A DNA stretch of 64,000 nucleotides, taken from the NCBI GenBank assembly GCA_033297075.1, contig MU858077.1, forward strand, positions 186,001 through 250,000, written 5' to 3'. This stretch comes from Rhypophila decipiens (Eukaryota; Ascomycota; Sordariomycetes; Sordariales; Naviculisporaceae). The position numbers and the translations under genes were made by a program. A model generated the notes under the pieces. The model made no database searches. It saw only the letters and a list, made by a program, of their open reading frames with translations, and was not told where the DNA came from. Positions 1-11,458 of the stretch are shown in pieces (positions within the stretch are counted from its first letter, which is position 1; every line of letters begins with the position of its first letter).

Positions 1-3000
1 AAGTCCGCCTCCCCAACTGCTGAAAGGTCCTGAGTTTAACTTTTCCAATGCATTGTTCGGGTTGTGAAGGAAAGGGAAGGTTGAGGAAGAATTCTTTTTC
101 GAGGGTCCATCCCTCCTCCCTTCCCCAGATCTTGGAGAACCAAGGTTGTGAGCTATGTCCTGCATATCCAATTCATTCACGGAGTGTTTTTATCTAGTCC
201 AAAAAATATCCAGGTTTGGTTCTACGACCTACCTATCTCACCCTATGTAATAACCTAATAACCCACGGGATACGTACAACTAGCTGCTTGATGTGGAGGT
301 TGGTTGGTTGGTTGGACTTTTATATGTTCAAAGTTGTATTGCGTATGTGTAGGTGACATCGTGCCCCTGAGAATCAACGGTCAACGGGTTGGTTTTCCGG
401 CTGGAGATAATGGAGGACGGACCACTGGACTGTGGAGGAGGAGATGGAACTGGAGAAAGAGGGAGGCGTACACTAACTACATACGCACTTACTGTACTCA
501 AAGTACTTTACTGTGCGGAGTAGCTGATCGTCCGGGCAGTTGCTCACTCACCGATTCACTCACTCACTCCCTTACTCAGCCATCCAGTACGTAACATGGA
601 CTTGCTCACCTTATTCGGCATTTCATGCATCGTTGTACTGTAGGTAGGCTACCTAGTATGGTATCGTCTTCATCGATATCTGACACCGCTGGGCCACCTA
701 TTTTGACGCGCGAATGTCGTGAGGGGAAGCACCACATGTTGCCAAGGTCAAATATCATTACCATTTACCATGGTTAAAAAAAAAGGAAGCTAAGGCAAGA
801 TACGATATGGTACGATCAGGTGTGTGTGTGTGAGCATGTACCCTTCTACTCGAGTTCAGCGCAGTGGTACCTACCTACGTGCCTACTTGAGATTTTGGGT
901 TGATCAAGCCTCGACCAATCAATTACATGAATTCAGACCAATCATCAACCAACCACCTCGACCAAGTCTATTCCAGTCGTACCAGCGAGGAAAACTGTGA
1001 ATTGACTGACGTCTGTGTCCTCATTTTTTTCATGCGTACGGAGTAGTAGAGGTCGGTAGTTGTCTATAGGGCGCCTTTTCCTTTTTTCTTTTCCTTATAT
1101 GTCTCGTTAACGCACTTTGTGACATCGTGAGCGTTTTGCTATGCTGTGCACTGTTGTCCTGTCCTGCGTTGTTGCAGCTTTGTCGGACCGTAGGTCCCTC
1201 GATGAAACCTTAATATGTAGGTCCCACGTGTTTTATAGACTGGATCTGCTGGCGTGTCTTGATTAACCTCTATTTTCTTCTCAGGTGCAAGTAGGACCCG
1301 ACTATGCTTTTTGGTTTTCATGTACGTAGTAATCATCTGTGTACCTGACTTTGGGTGTGTGAAGGAAGTCTGGCTACGGGATTTTCAAGATCCCTTCGTT
1401 CGATATAATACCATGGTATATCGAAACGCCACATCGAGTTTATCTGATGAGCAAGGTTTGGTAATATCCAGTCCCGTCTTGGTGCTGGTCCCTGGATCTG
1501 ATGAACCAAAAAGGTAGAGCCAGACCTGGTGAGGAACTTTGTTTATGGAAGGAGAGAAAAAAAAAAGATGAAAATAAAACTAGGTTCAATTTGTTGATAG
1601 GGATGAAAAAGGACAGGTCTAGATTTGTTCACCAAGACATTCACCAGCGGTTAGCTGAGGCTATGGTGACAATGTCAAGACTGTCAATGAGAATTTCGGT
1701 GTCAGTGTTAGGAGCAATCCGTCTGCCACTGTCACAAGCTTCCTTCCGCTGGCATCGGCTTCGGGCTGAGCCGCCCGTCTAAAGTGGATTACGCGAGTTG
1801 CTAGCTCCAACGGTTATGGGGCTAGCGGACGACTAGCAGAGGGACCGATACCGATACCCGTACGCTAGCAACGGCGGGCTCTTGAGACTCTCCGGCGGCC
1901 GGCCTTCACTGATACGTATGCTACTAGTCGTGTTCACCGCAGTCATCTTGGATCTCTGTGTCATGTTCTGGGGGGCGAGTCTCCGTATACCTAGATGCTT
2001 CTGTGGGTGGTCCTGCCATGAAAAAAGCTGGGGTGCAGTATGTAGTGAGATACGGATACGGGATATGGGGTATGGGATATTAAAGGGCCCTCAAACCTAC
2101 ACTACCGTAGACGGTAGACTCCCCGGTGGGGCTGCTAATGAGAGAGTCGAGTCTGGACTCTGGAGAACTTGAAAGAGGTGCTATGTGCGGTGGCGGAAAC
2201 GGATATCGATATCCATGGTTTTGGTTGAAGCTCTCGGAGCGTGTTCAAGTCTAGGATAAAAATTGATCATCAGATCTGCTTGCCTTGGGAGGACCGACGA
2301 CAGATCAAGGGTCTTTTCGGTGGAGTTGAAGACCATCACCAGGCCAGGTCCTGTCAATCCAGGGCCTGATATGCGGATATGAAAAGCAAAAAGTCATGTG
2401 TTTTCTCACGCTTCTGTCGGCGTGATTTGAGCAGATCATCAAGGAGATCATTTGACAGGGTAGCATGGAAAAGGAGGGGGAGGGGCTCAGATTTTTCACG
2501 TCTACCAAACATGACATGTCTTGGTAAGGACAGCTCACGGATCCCGTCTCTCATACTTTTGGTACGGTATGTACTACTTGGTATTGAGTAAGGTAGGTTG
2601 TGTACGGGTATCCGTACTCAAGTCCGTGGTTGGAAACTCCAGGCGGACCGAACCTCCAGCGGTGATGAGCACAGATGTAGGTACTCGTCGGGTCAGCGTT
2701 GGTGCCAGGTACAGGAATGACAATCGTCTGTGAGTGCGCGTTAAGGTTGATCACCGACCATTTCGGGATGGTCGGCCGAGAGGTCTCTTTGGCATCCACC
2801 TGTCGCTGTAACCCTCCAGGGTCGAGGGCTAACTTGGAGTGCTTAGCAAACGGAATGCCTGGCAGCTGGCTTCATCACTCGGACCACGATGACGAAGAAA
2901 CGGCGATAACAAAGGTCGACGACCAGCAAAGGGGAGACTGAAAGAAGCAAGCAAGGAAGGAGCATGGTGAAATCGGCCCTCTGTTCCAGTGGAGACGGCA

Positions 3001-6000
3001 GCAAAGAAGAGAAGAAATTCAAGAAAATTCAAGAAAATCGGAAACTTGAAACATCACCAATGTCGATTATCTTGATGCCAGGATCTGGGGGCTCGGCTCA
3101 GCATCCTCAGCATCCTCGGCTTCCCTTCAGTCTTCCATGGGGTATTTCTACTTCTCAAAACCATGTTTTGCCTGCCTGTTGCGAGATGAAGGGGTAGGAG
3201 GAGCTCGAAGATAGCCTTGGTCAACTTGATTGTGGGTAAGGATATTGTGTAGGGGTTTTCCCTGTGTGTTGCGTGTGTTGTCGACTTGCACCAAGGCCCC
3301 TCCATGCCTTCAATGATGCCCACTTGGACTGTGAGCGCGTGTTGATTGGTTGGATGAATACAAGGCTGGGCTCCTGCTTTCCAGAATGACGCTTCCGGTT
3401 GGCTGCTTCACACATCACTGTCGAGATGGACCGTGAATCCGCTGGAGGCCTTGCTTTCCCCAGAGAATGTTACGTATCCCAGGTCCATAACACTGGTTAT
3501 TGGGCGAATGCCTTGTCATGCCACATATTAAACAGCAACATAAAAGCCGTTCGATATGGGGAGGCGGCTTATAAGAGACAAACGCTGTCGTATTCCAGGA
3601 TATCATGGCTCTTGAGGCTTCCATCTGGTGCACAGGTAGCACGCGGCTTGACGGGGCGGGTTACTAGTCTATCAGGCACAGAGCTCCTATTGATCCGTCA
3701 CCGCCAGGTTGCCATGTGGCCATGGGAAAGGGAGCAACGGCACGGGACCTGAAGGGACTCATGGCATTGAGAGGTGATACAAAAAGTATTTTAGACTTTG
3801 ATGCCGAGGTGCTCCGGGAGAGCCTCATTCGATTCGGGCCATGCCTATAGCAAAACACCTAGGTCTTGCAGTCGAGCATGCGGCATGGTGATCTTGTCGT
3901 CCGGATCGCAGGAAAGGGAAAGCCTCCTTCAGGTCGCGAGAAGGAGACTCACTCTTTCTCAGACCGGAGAAGAAGCGTGAAGAGGAGGGACGGGTATGGG
4001 CGGCCCAAAAACATCAAGGAAGCGCACTAAGATCCAACAATAGCATAGAGGCTCGGGACGAGAAATTGCTGGATGCGCGTGAACAGGTTCTGCTTCGACA
4101 AATTAATTCAGGACGGCCGAGTTAATATACAGAACTCTGCAATTCCGCTGGCTTTTGTCACCGAGGAGGTTAATAGCCGTGAGCAAGGCAATCCGTCGAG
4201 GTTGTTGGTGTAGGAGGGTGGGAGTGTCACGGGGGTGTGTGGCTGACTGCCTTGGCTTGGCGAGCTGGCTTGGCAAGCGACCCAACTTGACTCCAACATG
4301 GGAAAGCCACCAGGAGGTACGTACTCCCGGCCTCCCCGCCCTTTGATTGGACCTTGGCAGCAGATTCTGACGGCCTGGCTTCCGAAAGCTGTAGTGTACC
4401 CCATTTCTCCACATGGAGAAGCTTTTCCTAGGTTCGGAGAGTGTGGAGAACCTAAAAAAAATCAGGATGAGTCCCTTGACCTTGAAGAGAAGGTGAATGG
4501 AAGCGCTCGATGAACCATCATACGCAGGACATGAACATGCGAACCAGAATGCGAGTTTTCGAATGAACGGTGGAGAAAGACCAAAGCGCAAAGCAAAATC
4601 AACGTCTAGACTCGGCCAGACCGTCAATTAATATACCCCGATCCTCTCGAGGTTTTTGGTGGTCGACCATTGACGCTAGAATGTCAAGTAGCGTTAGTGT
4701 GTGGATGGCATTTCATTTTCTCTGTTCACACCTCCAATAAATGTGTAGGACGGAGTAATCAGTGGTGTGGATTGTCTGGGGAAAAGCAGCCACACTTGGG
4801 GTCAGGCCAGCCTCTTTGACCTTTCCTAGCTCAGGTACCGCCATTCACCTCATGAGGCTGCGACGGTACTTCGGACAGGCAAGCTCATTGAATGGGCCAT
4901 GGTGACCACGTCGGGAAGGTGACACGACTACGGATAGCCATTGAGGTATTGAACCCATTATAGCCATTAGCTGACGCTATATCATAAGAAAATGTATGCA
5001 AATTCACTATCCTCATCTCGTTGTTTTGTTCAAATCATTTGCAATCATAACAATCACGATACGGATAGCATTGCTCATGAGGCTCGTAGCATGGAAATGC
5101 TACCAGGAAATATATTGGGCTCATCATATTTCAGATGATGGGTCAAATAGCCCCTCTGTCTAGCTGGCACTTGGCAGGTTTGAAGTATGATATTTTAGGT
5201 TGTTGCATGACGTGCAGTTGTTTCCTTTGAAATTTGCTGATATTTCAGTCTATTACCCAGGAGCTTCCGAAAGCATCCCGCACCTCGCCGTTTCGCATCA
5301 AGATTTACCAATGTATGGCATAATTCGCATCTCGACTCTCGAAAAAAACTTGTTCCTCACCAGAGTGCCACAGTGACCGCACTAGGCTCGGTTGGCCGTA
5401 ATTCCATCGGTCATGCACGACTTGGACGAGCTAGACTGTGGGGGAAAGTAACGGCGCGTTGACAGGAAATTGTGGGGCCGTGCTCTTAAGGCCCACTGCT
5501 ACTCCGTACTGAACATGAGCTTGTTCAGTTTTCCCTCATTCGTTTCACAAAGACGGACTGAGACCAGACGGACAGCAACAAGATTTGGTCTGACGATAAT
5601 CACCTCACAACTGCCAGGGACGAAAGCGCACCCGCGTCGGAAAGCCTGAATCAAAGCCAAGTCCCTTCCAGTAGGACAAATCATACCCTGGATCTGCCAC
5701 TGATCAAAAATCGTGTGCGAGAAAAACGGTTGAACCACGATGTCTCTTGGGCGGCCCCCTGTGGCAACTGGCAAGAAAATGCACTACAGCGCCGCTGCAA
5801 CGCTGTCCACTGCTTGTCGGATACCTTTTCCATCTTGGCTCCAACCACAGCAACCTATCCATCGGGGCTAGCACCCTCTCATCTCTTCGACCATATCACT
5901 AACCCTGAACGGCACTTGGATAGGTATCATCATAATCGTGGGCATCTCTGGTCTACCCCAGTACCGTCTGACGCGACATTCGATATCGGCTGCTGGTTGA

Positions 6001-6433
6001 CGGCGCAGCCGGTAATTGCACACGCTAGAGATATCTGGCTTAGCCAGCCCAGCTGGCTCTGGTCTCAGAAGGTATCGCTACCACGCAATTTTACTAAAAA
6101 CATGATAACAGTGGACATCTGGTGGCCCTGGATTCGTCGCAAGGACCTCTTTTTATGTTGAAGTGTGTATAGTACTCGGCCTAATTATCATCACACAAAG
6201 AACAAGGTCGAAGCGTCAAGACTTGTTGAGAGATTGGGAGCTGCCGAGTTGGTCATAGACAACGCCATTCTCCATTTTGGATTTTACTTGTCGCCAAATC
6301 AGAGCAAACGTCCAGAACGTGGACAAAATAGGCCTAGGTCATTGCCAAAAGTGGACGACCTGCATTGTGTTTCGCGACCTACACGCATACTACACGTGTA
6401 AAATCTCGCCCTTTTCTCCAAAAACACAAAAAA

Positions 6434-6450
6434 CCCCCCCCCCCCCCCCG
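6434..6450. repeat. C17 homopolymer
   Basis: An uninterrupted run of 17 C residues preceded by an A-rich stretch. It lies in non-coding DNA and is a likely slippage or assembly-error site. Confidence 0.9.
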
Positions 6451-7936
6451 CACCGACGAGTCTCAGGTCGTGCAGGAGGCAACTTCAGGTTGGCCGACGG
6501 CGAGGGGACTCATCAAGACTCGTTACCCCGGGTCTGTCGCGAGCATACGTCAACGGGGCAAAGAGCCCAGAGTCAGTTTGTCCAGTCATATCGACTGGAA
6601 ACACGGGAAGTCCAGCAGGACCTACGTTAGCGAGCTGTACTGGGGTCGCCATGCCAGGCGTCAGAGGTGAATCTGCATGTCGTCCGGGAGAAAATACAGC
6701 ACGGGGGGGAAGAGCGGCTCGGTCTCGTCAGCTGCTGGCGCTTCTCTCCTTCCACCCAGCCGCCGAAGGCAGGTACAGTGCGTTTGCTCTGTCCCTGATC
6801 ATCTCTCCAGCAGCACGCTACGTTGTGGACTCCTCAATTCGCTAAACGTCGCGATAGATTGTCGCTGACGGTCATGTGCGCATCAGACATGCTGAACTCG
6901 CCACTGGATGTTATTGCTCCCTACTCAGCTCGAGCGATAATTACCACTTGTTTTTCACACCAGAGCCGAAAGACTACCTACATTGCCTCCTCCGTACAGA
7001 CCGCTCTTCCAGCTTCATGTTATTTTTATGTTGTAGTTGGATTCTTTTGCCTCTGCACGACTGAATCGGAAGAAGGGTTCTTGCGGGCCCCAGAATTAAC
7101 TGACGGCAGAGATATTTTGGTCGAGGCACTATCAACCGTTGATATGATAGGGTCACGAAATTAGCGACAGCTGCGTGCAGCAGCGTATTCTCGACGCTCC
7201 GTTAGTCACTGGACAGAAAAACGGGACATTTTTTTTTCATGTCCGTTTCGGCTTCCATCCCATGGCAAACAAGGTATTCCCCAGATCGATTTCCCCACAC
7301 CATCGTCCACACTACCCATGTTCTTGAGGTCGTCCCCCCTGTCGGCCCTGATCTGTCTAGTGACTGCACTAGTGTAGTGACTACACTACGATCCCCGTTC
7401 CTCGCAGTTCTCCGATCCCCTTGCTAGTCCACTTACAGCAAAACACACCAGGGGAAAAAGACTCGAAAAGGGAATGACGGCCTTCTTTTCCCCACAAAAC
7501 GATTGACGCCGTGTCCCCTCAAGTGCATCTTGGACAGCTTCTTGGGCCGACGGTCCCCCTTCCCCTCTCTCCAACTCTCCATGTCCCCAAATCAGCTTCA
7601 CTTGCTGTTGTCGTTGATTCATTACCCCTGGCTCAGCGTTATTTTAGTGTAGGGCTCAGGTGTTGACAGCAACGGTGGGCCGTACACGTGTACATAAGCT
7701 CAACGGTTAGCAGTTAGTGACTGTCCAAGTCTTTGAATGTTTCCCATCTCTCAGGCGGGAATGAGGCAAGAGAGCGTGTGGGAGATATCGTCGTACCCGC
7801 TTCATCTGCCCCGGATTCCCCAGGTTTTCGGCTCTCGAGAGAATCTGGGGGCTGGCTGTGTAGGGTCAAGTGACGGAATGGGATGGGCTGCAAGCAATGC
7901 TCAGGCACTCTATGATTCGGCATCCGATTCTGTTCT

Positions 7937-7937
<1 letters not shown>

Positions 7938-7964
<27 letters not shown>
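7938..7964. repeat. (CAG)9 microsatellite
   Basis: Nine perfect CAG units are followed by CAA. An 85-codon open frame reads them as polyglutamine, but it has no other protein-like feature, so I treat this as a simple repeat about 1 kb upstream of the regulator. Confidence 0.85.
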
Positions 7965-7969
<5 letters not shown>

Positions 7970-8689
7970 CATAATCATCAGGAAAGACGGCTAGTCCTTG
8001 GACTTGCTGCCGCTGTACGACCGAGTACATTGACAGCTCCACGTGTGGGATCCGTGGTTGTCACCTGCAGCATCAGCCAGCATGTGCGTGCGACCCTCTC
8101 TCATGCACCCCGGTCCTTGACTGAAACGAAGCCACGAGAAGTGGGAGTGGGATCCATATCCGATCGGTCCAGCAAGGTCTGGAGAGAAGCTAACCCGTAG
8201 CGCTTCTCGGGGCGTTGGCCAGCACCGATCTTTGCCTCGCACCGCGTTCTCCCCCTGGCGTGACCTTTTGGTCTCTTGTCACCCGTCTGTTAATATCAGG
8301 ATTCAGGTACTGTCGTGCGGGCTTGCCTGATTGGTGATGGTGCCCACCAGACTCGTGCCTGGCAAGCAAGCAGCCTTGCCCCTGTCCGGTCGTCAGGACT
8401 CTGTGGCTTGATGCTGGACACGGCATTGAAGCCCGAGAAGGGTCAAGCACGAGAGTTAGTCTGTATCCATTCCGCACGCACTCTATATCAACCTTACTTG
8501 ACGAACTATACTGGGGGGCATAGTAACATGCCCCATCCTCTGCTATTGCACTACTCTACTCTTTTCATCTCAGCTTGACGGGTCTGGGGTGGGCGTTGGC
8601 AACAAGCTTCCCCACACCAAGGAAGGCAGTGATTCCGTACCTCTGCCTCTCCACATTTCGCCCAGAAGGATGCTCAGTTGCAATGTAAA

Positions 8690-8697
8690 TATATAAG
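8690..8697 (+). promoter_or_regulatory. Candidate TATA box of the Zn2Cys6 regulator gene
   Basis: TATATAAG sits about 290 bp upstream of the ATG at 8981 and is followed by a pyrimidine-rich stretch that could hold the transcription start. This implies a leader of roughly 250 nt. The assignment rests on motif and position only. Confidence 0.4.
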
Positions 8698-8980
8698 TCT
8701 GCATAGGTTCCCCATACTCGCCTCGCCTGCTTGCCATTGCCCACATCGATCTATCTTTATCCACACTCTGGCCCTTCCATTCGTCTTGTCCTCGTTGTCT
8801 GGCCCGTGTAATCAACAGACATTGCCACACACACGCCGTGCTGGTCATTGAACCCCCAACCGGCTCCTCCTCTGCCGGCCTCGACATACTTAAGAATATC
8901 AGCTTCTCGCTTGCTTGCCTTGGTCCCAGCCCACCTTGGTTACTTGGACTTCACCATTCGCCTTGCTGTGGCCATTCAGA

Positions 8981-11438
8981 ATGGCGCCTACTATCCCAAT
9001 CCCCACCCAGGGTGGCATGTTCCATACCTGCAAGTCTCCCGGCACTCGCCATAGCAAGTTGGGTCTCGTGCTAACGGCATTCACAGTCCAAGGAGTGACA
9101 CCGAGGAAAGCGTCAACAGACTCACAAGATAGCGTCAAATCCAGTGGCGCCCCCACGGCAAAGAGGATAACGACTCCCCATGCGTGTGCTGAGTGCAAGA
9201 GACGCAAGATGTAGGTTTGGGTCTTGGAGAGCTTTCTTGCGAGCAAAGAGCTGACGGACGGTGCTTTGAAGTCGATGTGATGGCCAGCAACCATGTGGAC
9301 AATGCCTCTCCAGCCGGGCGCCCAAGCGGTGCTTCTACGACAAGCATAGACAACGGGTGATCCCTTCGCGCAAGACGCTCGAAGCACTGTCACAGTCCCT
9401 CGAAGAATGCCGATCGATCCTCAAGCGCTTATATCCCAACCACGAAGTACAGGCGCTCCTGCCACTCTCTAGACACGACCTCCTGAATCTCCTGGATCGG
9501 CCAGTCATCGATACCTCAGTCGGCGGGCTGCCCTCTCCGCCGCTCAACACATCACCAATGTCGGACTTGGAGTCGCCCTTGATGCCAAAAGCGGAGAATC
9601 TTTTGGAGCAGATGCCGGCACGCGATACCGAATGGGACGAGGAGCGGAGAGGAAGAGATGCCATCCCGGCCGAGGCTGACGACATCAACGCTCTGTCGCT
9701 CTCGGTCGACCGTCAAACATCCTACCTTGGCGCCTCGTCGATCAAGGCGGCCTTGATGGTGATGCTCAAAGTACAGCCCGGACTTCGCAACTCCCTTTCC
9801 ACCCCGCTGAACAGTGTCGAGATGTCACACAACTATCCCGTCATCAGACAGAAGCCCACCACCCAGAAAGACCCCCAACGTATTCCCTGGTCGTGGAAGG
9901 GGCAGACGCTCATCGACGCATACTTCAAGCGCATCCACGTATTCGTGCCGATGCTTGACGAGACGACGTTCCGCGCCGACTACCTAGAGGGACAACGATT
10001 CGACGCACCCTGGCTGGCATTGCTCAACATGGTGTTCGCCATGGGGAGCATAGTGGCCATGAAGTCGGACGACTACAACCACATCAACTATTATAACCGC
10101 GCCATGGAGCACCTGCCCATGGACGCCCTCGGCAGCAGCCACATCGAGACGGTCCAGGCACTGGCGCTCATCGGCGGATACTACCTTCACTACATCAACC
10201 GCCCCAACATGGCCAACGCCGTCCTCGGTGCCGCCATCCGCATGGCCAGCGCCCTCGGCCTCCACCGCGAGAGCCTGGCCCAGAGCGCCAGCGACGTGGC
10301 CGCCGCCGAGACGCGGAGACGGACATGGTGGACGCTCTTCTGCCTAGACACGTGGGCAACAACCACAATGGGCCGGCCGTCGTTTGGGCGCTGGGGCCCG
10401 GCCATCAACATCCGGCCACCAGAGTTCGGCATCAACGCCGGACGCGACTCGTCCCAGCACGCGGGCATCCTCCCGCTCATCGAGAACATCAAGTTCTGCA
10501 AGATCGCCACCCAGATCCAAGACATGCTCGCCATCTCGCCGCTCCTCCGCACCGAGGACCGGTGCAACCTCGACAGCCAGCTGGTGAACTGGTACACCAG
10601 CCTGCCCTGGCTCCTGCGCACGACGGACCCGTGCGCAGAGCCGCTCTACATGGCGCGCTGCATCATGAAGTGGCGCTACCAGAACCTCCGCATGCTCCTC
10701 CACCGCCCCGTCCTCCTGTCTCTGGCGAGCTCGGGCCTCAACCCGCACACGCAAGCCTGCGACGCCGACCTCGCCGCCATCGAGACGTGCCGCGAGCTTG
10801 CGGCCCAGACAATCGACGACATCGCCCGCGAGTGGACGCGCAACCAGATGTCGGGCTGGAATGCCGTCTGGTTCCTCTACCAAGCCGCCATGGTGCCCCT
10901 CGTCTCCATCTTCTGGCAGTGGGGATCCCCGCGCGTGCCCGAGTGGCTCAAGCAGATCGAGACCATCCTCGACCTCTTGGAGGCCATGGAGGAGTGGTCG
11001 CTTGCTGCTCGCCGCTCGAGGGAGGTGGTCTGGCGCATGTACGAGGCCAGCCGGGCGATCCAGGCGCAGCAGGCTGCTCAGCGGTCACAGAGCCCGAGCA
11101 TGCACATCACGGGCGACGGCATGCTCATGACCGCTGGTATCCCCGGCCCCGGGTCCGAGGCAGACCTCCACATGAGTCCCATTGGCCTGGAGCCTGTCGA
11201 GGGCTTGGGCATGATGGGCATGCTCGACCAGGGGGGTTTGCCTTGGGATCTGGACGGCATGTACTGGGGTGCTGCGGGACAGCAGGCGGGTGCTAGCCCT
11301 GGTGATGAGGCTGCTGCTGCTGTTGCTGCTGCGTATGGGCTGCATAGTCCCCATGGCGGCATTGATTATAGCGGTATGATGGGGCAGGCCCATCAGGCTC
11401 AGGCTGTTGGGGGTATGGACTTTCCTTATGTTCACTGA
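8981..11438 (+). CDS. Zn2Cys6 fungal-specific transcription factor (CLR-2/ClrB-like?)
   Basis: Nuclear DNA-binding regulator. A phase-2 intron at 9211-9271 (donor GTAGGT, branch CTGAC) splits the zinc cluster; removing it restores CAECKRRKIRCDGQQPCGQC with spacing C-x2-C-x6-C-x5-C-x2-C-x8-C (C50 to C78 of the 779-residue form). The fungal_trans domain (PF04082 type) follows at about residues 220-420, with the usual LDTW and GRPS motifs, and the C-terminus is Met/Gly/Ala-rich. The ATG at 8981 opens the frame. A 57-nt segment at 9030-9086 looks like a GC-AG intron (donor GCAAGT, branch GCTAAC, acceptor CACAG); spliced, the protein has 779 residues, retained 798. The cluster and the following IPSRKT/LEECRS stretch remind me of the cellulase regulators CLR-2/ClrB, from memory and not certain. 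The gene stands alone between long non-coding regions. Confidence 0.9.
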
Positions 11439-11458
11439 GAGAGAGAGAGAGAGAGAGA
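11437..11458. repeat. (GA)11 microsatellite overlapping the stop codon
   Basis: A perfect GA array begins within the TGA stop of the Zn2Cys6 gene. It is followed by GAT/GAC triplets near 11470-11500 and by (TTG)8 at 11553-11578, so the presumed 3' UTR is a stack of simple repeats. Confidence 0.85.

Larger units (their letters stand above)
1..8689. other. Long gene-free region upstream of the Zn2Cys6 regulator
   Basis: I find no convincing gene in this 8.7 kb. All open frames are short (under about 150 codons), overlap on both strands, and show no recognisable domain or consistent splice pattern. The sequence is mixed in composition, with simple tracts such as (GGTT)n near 296-316, (GT)n near 820-832, a 17-nt C run at 6434-6450 and (CAG)9 at 7938-7964. 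A TACGGAGTA 9-mer lies at 1037-1045 and its complement at 5500-5508. It may hold distal regulatory DNA or non-coding transcripts for the regulator at 8981; that is inference only. Confidence 0.6.

Noticed and set aside
10325..11296. 323-codon frame within the Zn2Cys6 gene
   Set aside because: It is an offset frame of a well-supported gene with Arg/His/Pro-rich composition typical of a shadow frame.
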